The translations under genes and the position numbers were made by a program. The notes beneath the pieces are model-generated. The model made no database searches. It worked only from the letters and a program-made list of their open reading frames with translations, and was not told the origin of the DNA. Shown piece after piece: positions 1 through 4,686 of a DNA stretch of 6,147 bases (position 1 is its first letter; every line of letters begins with the position of its first letter). Source of the stretch: Hyphomicrobiales bacterium (GTDB lineage Bacteria; Pseudomonadota; Alphaproteobacteria; Rhizobiales; Aestuariivirgaceae). The stretch is taken from NCBI GenBank assembly GCA_025356765.1, contig JANXRO010000266.1, positions 1-6,147 on the forward strand, read 5' to 3'.

Positions 1-28
1 CTGCGCGTGTCAGTGTTTTGCTGCTCAT
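1..28 (-). CDS. ihfA: Integration host factor subunit alpha, N-terminal fragment
   Basis: Only the first nine codons are in the window; the gene runs off the left edge. The visible peptide is MSSKTLTRA, followed by a codon beginning with G. This matches the start of alphaproteobacterial IHF-alpha proteins, which typically read MSxKTxTRADL. A textbook ribosome binding site, AGGAGG (minus-strand sense, 33-38), lies 4 bases before the ATG and fixes the start. IHF-alpha pairs with IHF-beta to form a DNA-bending nucleoid protein that acts in replication, recombination and transcription. Its place directly downstream of fabH on the same strand is the order known from rhizobia, which supports the call despite the short fragment. 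The 105-base gap from fabH holds a probable promoter, so the gene may be expressed separately as well as by read-through. Another HU/IHF-family member cannot be excluded from nine residues alone. Confidence 0.75.
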
Positions 29-50
29 GGAACCTCCTGCGATTGGCATA

Positions 51-80
51 AGTTTACGGCACATCGCTCTGTCTGGTCAA
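51..80 (-). promoter_or_regulatory. Putative sigma70-type promoter of ihfA
   Basis: Read on the minus strand, TTGACC (75-80) matches the -35 consensus at five of six positions. After an 18-base spacer, TAAACT (51-56) matches the -10 consensus at four of six. Transcription would start near position 44 and give a leader of about 16 bases that includes the AGGAGG site of ihfA. Location and spacing fit; the -10 is imperfect, and the call rests on sequence match only. Confidence 0.4.
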
Positions 81-114
81 CAGAGATTTGCGTAATCTCA
101 AGGGCTTAGACCAG
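73..114. repeat. Nested inverted repeat in the fabH-ihfA gap
   Basis: An outer 6-base inverted repeat (CTGGTC at 73-78, GACCAG at 109-114) encloses a second perfect one (GAGATT at 83-88, AATCTC at 94-99) with a 5-base loop. Transcribed leftward from fabH, it could fold into a stem with an inner hairpin. No T-run follows, so it does not look like an intrinsic terminator. The left outer arm overlaps the putative -35 element of ihfA at 75-78, so it could be an operator, an RNA-processing or stabilising structure at the fabH 3' end, or chance. Confidence 0.4.
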
Positions 115-133
115 TTTCCTCAGAGATATTGGT

Positions 134-1090
134 TCAATACCTCGCCAGAATGGCACCCCAGGTAAAACCGCCGCCCATGGCTTCCATCAAAATTGTTTGG
201 CCGCGCTTGATTCGCCCGTCTTGCACTGCCACATCAAAAGCCAATGGAACCGATGCAGCCGATGTATTGCCATGACTGTCCAAGGTGATCACAAAACGGT
301 CTTCGGCCACGCCCAGTTTTTTGGCGGTGGCCTCTAAAATACGTTTATTGGCTTGGTGGGGAACAAACCAGTCAACATCCAAAACAGGCACATTGGCATC
401 ATGCAACACGGCGTTCATCACTGAAGCCATGTTCACAACGGCATGTTTAAAAACCTCACGGCCTTCCATGCGCAAATGGCCAACAGTTTTGGTGGTCGAA
501 GGCCCGCCATCGACATAAAGCTTGTTGGCGTGGCGGCCATCAGAACAAAGCTTGCTGGCCAAAATGCCAGCATCGCCTTCCTGGGCTTTCAGCACGAATG
601 CCCCTGCCCCATCACCGAACAGCACGCAGGTTGCGCGGTCTGTCCAATCCAGAATTCGCGAAAATGTTTCAGAACCAATTATCAAAGCGCATTTAGCTTG
701 CCCCGTTTTGATCATTGCATCTGCTGTGGCTAGCGCAAACACAAAGCCAGAGCACACGGCCTGCATATCAAACGCAAACCCTGTGGTTATGCCCAAATCC
801 GCTTGGATCAACGTCGCTGTGGCCGGAAACGTGTTATCAGGTGTTGAAGTTGCCAAAATGATAAGATCAACATCAGATGCGGCGCAACCCGCATGAACCA
901 GCGCTTTTTGCGCAGCAGCAAGCCCCAAAGTTCTGGTGGTTTCGCTGTCATCCGCGATATGACGTGCTTTGATGCCGGTGCGTTCCCTGATCCATTCATC
1001 GCTGGTATCAACAATTTTGGATAGGTCATCATTGGTCATAATGCGCTTGGGCAGCGCTGAGCCAACGCCTGCAATAACACTGCGGATCAT
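134..1090 (-). CDS. fabH: Beta-ketoacyl-ACP synthase III (KAS III)
   Basis: FabH is a cytosolic enzyme that condenses acetyl-CoA with malonyl-ACP to give acetoacetyl-ACP, the first step of type II fatty acid synthesis. From the ATG at 1090 the protein has 318 residues, normal for the family. The catalytic triad is visible: Cys113 in AVCSGF, His245 in VPHQAN and Asn275 in HGNTSA, one off the E. coli numbering (112/244/274). The N-terminal TSDEWIRERTGI motif (about 29-40), the GDGAGA segment near 160 and the C-terminal GGGFTWGA motif are also present. The ATG at 1090 has GGAG 10 bases upstream (1101-1104) and gives the usual MIRSV start. An in-frame TTG at 1096, one base after the plsX stop, would add two residues but sits only 4 bases from that site. 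The short gap to plsX implies one transcript. The enzyme looks complete and unremarkable. Confidence 0.96.
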   Translation of the reverse strand: MIRSVIAGVGSALPKRIMTNDDLSKIVDTSDEWIRERTGIKARHIADDSETTRTLGLAAAQKALVHAGCAASDVDLIILATSTPDNTFPATATLIQADLGITTGFAFDMQAVCSGFVFALATADAMIKTGQAKCALIIGSETFSRILDWTDRATCVLFGDGAGAFVLKAQEGDAGILASKLCSDGRHANKLYVDGGPSTTKTVGHLRMEGREVFKHAVVNMASVMNAVLHDANVPVLDVDWFVPHQANKRILEATAKKLGVAEDRFVITLDSHGNTSAASVPLAFDVAVQDGRIKRGQTILMEAMGGGFTWGAILARY

Positions 1091-1097
1091 GTTCAAA

Positions 1098-2207
1098 TTA
1101 CTCCGCTGCTATCGCTGTTGATTGTAAAACAGAATTGACCTCTGCCACATCTGTGGTGATGCGGTTCATCAACCCATTGCGCACCATATCAATGGCTACG
1201 CCAATTGCTGTGGCAAAACCCAAGGCATCAGTTCCGCCATGGCTTTTAACCACCACGCCATTCAACCCCAGGAACACACCGCCGTTGTGTTTGCGCGGGT
1301 CTAGCCTTTCGCGCAGTGCATTGAATGCTCCTGATGCCAACAAGGCACCAAGCTTGGATATGATGCTTGAATTCAAAGCGGCTTTCAAAAATCCGGTGAT
1401 TTGTTTGGCCGTGCCTTCAGCGGTTTTCAATGCCACGTTGCCGGTGAAGCCTTCGGTCACAACAACATCAACCTTGCCTTTGCCAATGTCATCACCTTCA
1501 ACAAAACCCACATAATTCATTCTTAAATTCAGGCGTCTCAACATGCTCGCGGCTTCACGCACATCTTCATTGCCCTTCACCTCTTCAACACCAATGTTCA
1601 AAAGGCCCACGCGTGGCTGTTCAACCTTGAACAGGCAACTGGCCATGGCTTCGCCCATCACCGCAAATTCAACCAGCTGGCGGGCATCAGCACCTACCGT
1701 GGCGCCCACATCTAAAACAATGCTTTCGCCAATTTCGGTGGGCCAGATTGCAGCAATCGCTGGTCTTTCAATGCCGGGAATTGTTCTTAACACAAAACGT
1801 GACATGGCCATTAAAGCGCCGGTGTTGCCAGCAGAGATAACAGCATCGGCCTTACCATCTTTAACAGCTTCAATGGCTTGCCACATGCTGCTTTTATAAC
1901 GCCCACGCCGAAGCGCTTGGCTAGGCTTTTCATCCATCTGGATGGCGATTTCAGAATGGCTGATCTGGCAACGTTCTTTCAGCTTTGGAACCTTATCAAG
2001 CTCCACATTGATTTGGGCTTCATCGCCATACAGAACAAAGTTGGCCTCTGGGTGCCATTCGGCGGCGAGGCGCGCGCCGGCGATCACCACTGCTGGGCCG
2101 CTATCTCCACCCATAGCATCGAGTGCGAGCGTTATTTTAATTGGCTTTGCCACTGTTGATTCAGGCCCTTGGTTCAAAACAGCCGCAAGATAAAGGCTTC
2201 CGCCCAT
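1098..2207 (-). CDS. plsX: Phosphate acyltransferase PlsX
   Basis: PlsX is a peripheral membrane enzyme that converts acyl-ACP and phosphate to acyl-phosphate, the donor PlsY uses to acylate glycerol-3-phosphate; it links fatty acid and phospholipid synthesis. The 369 residues carry the family hallmarks in order: LDAMGGD (29-35), AGNTGALMA (126-134), LLNIGVEEVKGNE (202-214), GFTGNVALK (253-261) and GLNGVVVKSHGG (314-325). The ATG at 2207 is preceded by AAGG (2215-2218) at 7 bases, which supports this start. It gives about 18 residues before the conserved core. An in-frame GTG at 2153 would begin as VAKPIKITLALDAMGG, closer to many family members, but I see no ribosome binding site before it. 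The gene lies 9 bases after DUF177 in the same reading frame and just ahead of fabH, so all three are probably co-transcribed. E. coli has rpmF between the yceD gene and plsX; it is absent here. Confidence 0.96.
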   Translation of the reverse strand: MGGSLYLAAVLNQGPESTVAKPIKITLALDAMGGDSGPAVVIAGARLAAEWHPEANFVLYGDEAQINVELDKVPKLKERCQISHSEIAIQMDEKPSQALRRGRYKSSMWQAIEAVKDGKADAVISAGNTGALMAMSRFVLRTIPGIERPAIAAIWPTEIGESIVLDVGATVGADARQLVEFAVMGEAMASCLFKVEQPRVGLLNIGVEEVKGNEDVREAASMLRRLNLRMNYVGFVEGDDIGKGKVDVVVTEGFTGNVALKTAEGTAKQITGFLKAALNSSIISKLGALLASGAFNALRERLDPRKHNGGVFLGLNGVVVKSHGGTDALGFATAIGVAIDMVRNGLMNRITTDVAEVNSVLQSTAIAAE

Positions 2208-2214
2208 GAAACAA

Positions 2215-2218
2215 CCTT
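2215..2218 (-). promoter_or_regulatory. Ribosome binding site deciding the plsX start
   Basis: On the minus strand AAGG overlaps the TAA stop of DUF177 and lies 7 bases before the ATG at 2207. It favours that ATG over the GTG at 2153, which has no purine-rich stretch at suitable distance. The overlap with the upstream stop suggests coupled translation. Confidence 0.5.
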
Positions 2219-2663
2219 AATTTTCAACAAAGGCTTCACCGTCTTTGCGCGGATAAGGATCAAGCTCCAACCCCATGGTTTCAGCGGCCACTTCGCCCAA
2301 ATCTACTTCGCCGTTTTGAATAGGCTCAGCATCATCTTCCACCGCATCGACAATGATTTTAGGCGGTAAAAAAATACGGTCGACTTGAAACTTTTCAATG
2401 CGCCTGAAGCTTTCAAGCGAAACCACGGAGATGCGCTCCACATCGGCTTCTACTACGCCCGTGATATGTATGCCACCGCCACGCCATGGCATTGCCAATA
2501 GGCGCGCTTTAAAGCTGAAAAGCTTTGGCAAATCAAACCGTTGCGCCAAGGCAAGGCATTCTTTTTCATCGGCTATGATGTGTTCATGGCTGCCCTTGCG
2601 GGGCACCCTGTCTGTCAATAGTGGGCGTGAAAATTCCGTTTGAACCACAGGCTTTTTGCTCAT
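2217..2663 (-). CDS. DUF177 (YceD-family) protein, apparently short at the C terminus
   Basis: This 148-residue soluble protein belongs to the DUF177 family; the E. coli member YceD and plant homologues are needed for normal 23S rRNA accumulation, by an unclear mechanism. Supporting features are the genomic place directly before plsX, the acidic EVDLGEVAAETM segment (119-130) and the LELDPYPRKDG motif (132-142) characteristic of alphaproteobacterial members. The ATG at 2663 overlaps the stop of the upstream chaperone gene by 4 bases (ATGA), with GGTGA (2671-2675) 7 bases ahead, indicating translational coupling. Two oddities: the protein ends six residues after the LDPYPRKDG motif, where relatives usually continue some 20-30 residues to a PFAxLxxLK-like tail; and the core strand that usually reads like QTCVVTLEP has Ser79 in the cysteine position and Ser85 in place of proline. 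Family assignment is firm; function is inferred by homology. Confidence 0.85.
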   Translation of the reverse strand: MSKKPVVQTEFSRPLLTDRVPRKGSHEHIIADEKECLALAQRFDLPKLFSFKARLLAMPWRGGGIHITGVVEADVERISVVSLESFRRIEKFQVDRIFLPPKIIVDAVEDDAEPIQNGEVDLGEVAAETMGLELDPYPRKDGEAFVEN

Positions 2664-3154
2664 GTGAATTTCACCAATCCGGCGTTCAAGTCTTCCAATG
2701 TTTGGGCCCCTAATTTTTCACGCGCCTGCACAACCCAAGCGGCCAAGGCCTTAACATGTTCGCTTTCAACACCGTGATAGACATTGCGTGTCAGCGCTGC
2801 TTCCAGTTCTGCCTGGTCTTTTGCATTGTCGTAAGCATAAATGCGGCCCGTTAAGGCTTCGGCCATGCGGCGCACCCTTTTGCCCACACCTAAATCACCC
2901 ACGCCCATTTCGCGCAAATTGCCATCCATGTCCTCGCAAAACGCATTCATCAGTTTTTGGCAAAGGTTTGGCGCTTGGGTTTTCAATCGCGCCACCACCA
3001 GATAAACATGCAAAATCAACACATCAAATCGGCCTTCAACCGTGTCGGCCACACCGAGGGACGCATAAAATTTGGGCTGCCGCGCCGCTGCCACAATCGC
3101 TTCATAGAGAGGCTTTGATGCATCTTTCTTTCGCGCAAAGAGATTTTTAAACAT
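2660..3154 (-). CDS. Ubiquinol-cytochrome c chaperone (CBP3/UQCC1 family)
   Basis: The 164-residue protein matches the ubiquinol-cytochrome c chaperone family, related to mitochondrial Cbp3/UQCC1, which assists synthesis and assembly of cytochrome b of the bc1 complex. The visible pattern is a basic N terminus (MFKNLFARKK), an AAARQPKFYASLGV segment (about 23-36), a helix with RFDVLILHVYLVVARLK (about 42-58), then EDMDGNLREMGVGDLGVGKRV (about 78-98), the most diagnostic block. The rest is alpha-helical with no signal peptide, as expected for a cytosolic or membrane-associated factor. I chose the ATG at 3154 because AAGG lies 5 bases and GAAGG 10 bases upstream and the MFxxLF start fits the family; an in-frame TTG at 3187 would add 11 residues without clear support. 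It is the first gene of the leftward run and overlaps DUF177 by 4 bases. Its promoter should lie at 3155-3240, but no strong match is visible. Confidence 0.87.
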   Translation of the reverse strand: MFKNLFARKKDASKPLYEAIVAAARQPKFYASLGVADTVEGRFDVLILHVYLVVARLKTQAPNLCQKLMNAFCEDMDGNLREMGVGDLGVGKRVRRMAEALTGRIYAYDNAKDQAELEAALTRNVYHGVESEHVKALAAWVVQAREKLGAQTLEDLNAGLVKFT

Positions 3155-3214
3155 CAACGCCTTGCCTTCAATCTGACGCGCAGGCAAAAGGACAAAAAGG
3201 ATTTATCTCGGGCT

Positions 3215-3676
3215 ATGATTTTCAACACAACATTTCGCATGTGCACTATGTGGCTTTTTGCTGGCCTGATTGCAAGCGTGCTTGGCGCTTGCACCCCTGA
3301 GATTAATCATCGCGGCTACATAGCCAAAGCCGGCGCGTTTAGCCAACTTTCCGAAGGCATGAACAAAACTGAAGTTGAAGGCATTTTGGGTTCGCCATCC
3401 ACCACAGCCTCCGTTAACTTTCAGGGCGACAGCTATTATTACATCACCTCACAAACAGAGGCGCGTTCGTTTTTGAAGCCTGTTGAAACCAGTCGCGAAA
3501 TTATAGCCGTGCGTTTTGACAAACAAGACCGCGTGGCAGGCTTAGCGCAATATGGTTTGCAAGATGGCCGCATTATCAATTTGCAAACCCGCAAAACCCC
3601 GATCGTCGGATCAGAATTCTCGCTGTTGCAAGAACTGTTTAAAGGCATTGGCCTTGGTGCAAGCGGGAAACTATAG
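3215..3676 (+). CDS. bamE: BamE/OmlA-like outer-membrane assembly lipoprotein
   Basis: BamE is a small lipoprotein of the BAM complex, which inserts beta-barrel proteins into the outer membrane. The 153-residue product begins with a lipoprotein signal: a hydrophobic stretch (about 12-22) and lipobox LGAC with Cys26 as the acylated residue, so the mature protein is about 128 residues. The SmpA/OmlA signature follows: LSEGMNKTEVEGILGSP (about 45-61), then the aromatic DSYYYITSQ segment (about 71-79) and an AVRFDKQDRV beta strand near 98-107. The ATG at 3215 is preceded by AAAAAGG (3194-3200), but 14 bases away, longer than usual; ATGs at 3239 and 3248 would still leave a usable signal peptide yet have no better site. 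The gene is divergent from the bc1-chaperone run across a 60-base gap, the arrangement known from rhizobia. No terminator follows, so the downstream permease is probably co-transcribed. Confidence 0.85.
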   Translation: MIFNTTFRMCTMWLFAGLIASVLGACTPEINHRGYIAKAGAFSQLSEGMNKTEVEGILGSPSTTASVNFQGDSYYYITSQTEARSFLKPVETSREIIAVRFDKQDRVAGLAQYGLQDGRIINLQTRKTPIVGSEFSLLQELFKGIGLGASGKL

Positions 3677-3694
3677 TTTAGATTTTATTTGAAA

Positions 3695-4618
3695 ATGGTG
3701 ATCGTGCCCGCTCAAACAAAGCCGCAAAACCCTTTGCAAGGTATCTTATTGGTTTTGGGGGCTGTCTTTTTGTTTGCTTGCCAAGATGCCTTGGGCAAAT
3801 TTTTATTCACCACCTATTCTGTGCCCTTTGTTCATGCGGTTCGCTATTTTGTAAATCTCACGATCATGGTGGTTTTGATTGCGCCCCGTTATGGCTGGGC
3901 CATCATCAAAACCAAGCGCCCGGTTTTAGTCGTTGCGCGTGGTTTGGCTTTGGCGCTGGGTTCGCTTTTTGGGGGCTTTGCTCTTCGCGCCATGCCTTTG
4001 GCCGAGACGGTAAGCATCCTCTACATTGCTCCGTTGGCCGTGTTGTTTTTGGCCATGCCGGTGTTGGGCGAAAAAGTGAAATGGTTTGGCTGGGTTGCTT
4101 CGGGCATAGGGTTTATGGGTTTGCTTTTGATTGTGCGCCCCCATGCTAATATTTCAACGGCTGGATTATTGTTTTCGTTTTTGTGTTTGCTCACTGCAAT
4201 AGTCTACCCCGTGCTATCACGTTTGCTTTCAAAAACTGAAAGTACAGAGACAATGATGTTTTATGTTGGCTTGATGGGTTCCATTTTTTATGGCGTGCAA
4301 CTGCCATGGACAATTCCAAGCGTATTTCCGCCATGGCCAGATCTTGCTTTGATGTTGGCTTTGGGTGTTGGTTCACTGATCGGGCATTCGCTGTTTACAG
4401 CGGCCTATGCCCGCGCACCCGTTTCATTGTTAGGGCCTTTCACTTACGCGCATATCGCTTGGGCCACTTTATTGGGCTGGTGGTTTTTCAACCAAGTGCC
4501 TGATTATGTAACTTTCATCGGCATGGGATTTGTGGGTGCCGCTGGTGTTGGCAACGCGGTGATGAACCACAATTCGGCACAAGCAGCGCAACTTGCCCTT
4601 CCGCCTGAAGAAATTTGA
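3695..4618 (+). CDS. DMT-superfamily permease with two EamA domains
   Basis: This inner-membrane protein of 307 residues has about ten hydrophobic segments (roughly 14-33, 43-63, 74-96, 104-122, 130-147, 155-175, 187-205, 217-238, 246-264 and 272-290), the 10-TMS architecture of drug/metabolite transporters. The first EamA repeat contains ALRAMPLAETVSILYIAPL followed by PVLGEKVKWFGW and LIVRP. The second contains HSLFTAAYARAPVSLLGPF, then LLGWWFFNQVPDYVTFIGM, the matching motif of the duplicated domain. The substrate cannot be read from sequence; family members export or import amino acids, nucleotide derivatives, S-adenosylmethionine or toxic compounds. The ATG at 3695 was chosen; a TTG at 3689 would add two residues, and neither has a strong ribosome binding site. 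It starts 18 bases after bamE with no terminator between, suggesting co-transcription, and ends before a strong hairpin shared with convergent hppA. I infer no functional link with its neighbours. Confidence 0.87.
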   Translation: MVIVPAQTKPQNPLQGILLVLGAVFLFACQDALGKFLFTTYSVPFVHAVRYFVNLTIMVVLIAPRYGWAIIKTKRPVLVVARGLALALGSLFGGFALRAMPLAETVSILYIAPLAVLFLAMPVLGEKVKWFGWVASGIGFMGLLLIVRPHANISTAGLLFSFLCLLTAIVYPVLSRLLSKTESTETMMFYVGLMGSIFYGVQLPWTIPSVFPPWPDLALMLALGVGSLIGHSLFTAAYARAPVSLLGPFTYAHIAWATLLGWWFFNQVPDYVTFIGMGFVGAAGVGNAVMNHNSAQAAQLALPPEEI

Positions 4619-4636
4619 AAATGCAAAACAACAAAT

Positions 4637-4669
4637 AAAAAAAGCCGGGGCATTTCTGCTCCGGCTTTT
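4637..4669. terminator. Bidirectional intrinsic terminator between permease and hppA
   Basis: A 13-base-pair stem (4640-4652 with 4657-4669, one G-T wobble at 4649/4660) closes on a 4-base TTTC loop; its core is GCCGG/CCGGC. The A-run at 4637-4643 becomes a seven-T tract on the minus strand, ideal for stopping hppA transcription arriving from the right. On the plus strand the stem ends in TTTT (4666-4669), a weaker but usable tract for the permease transcript. It lies exactly between the two convergent stop codons. Confidence 0.92.
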
Positions 4670-4686
4670 GGATTTGAGAATGTCGT

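Noticed and set aside
73..114. Intrinsic terminator or riboswitch after fabH
   Set aside because: The stems are short and not GC-rich, no T-run follows, and no known riboswitch core is recognisable.
81..127. Direct repeat CAGAGAT at 81-87 and 121-127
   Set aside because: Seven bases with two copies is too short to separate from chance, and no further copies are seen nearby.
285..896. Open frames on the plus strand within fabH
   Set aside because: They lie antisense to a complete fabH with all catalytic motifs, show biased composition and no recognisable domain, and have no convincing ribosome binding sites.
1135..2193. Open frames on the plus strand within plsX
   Set aside because: They are mirror frames of plsX with low-complexity Ser/Thr/Pro-rich translations and no family resemblance.
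2660..3187. TTG at 3187 as start of the bc1 chaperone
   Set aside because: The ATG at 3154 has better-placed purine-rich sites and a family-like N terminus; the extra 11 residues resemble nothing in the family.
3202..3230. Possible minus-strand promoter for the bc1-chaperone run (TTGTGT and GATAAA, 17 bases apart)
   Set aside because: The -35 matches consensus at only three positions and the -10 at four; spacing and location are right but chance is likely, so it is not listed as a feature.
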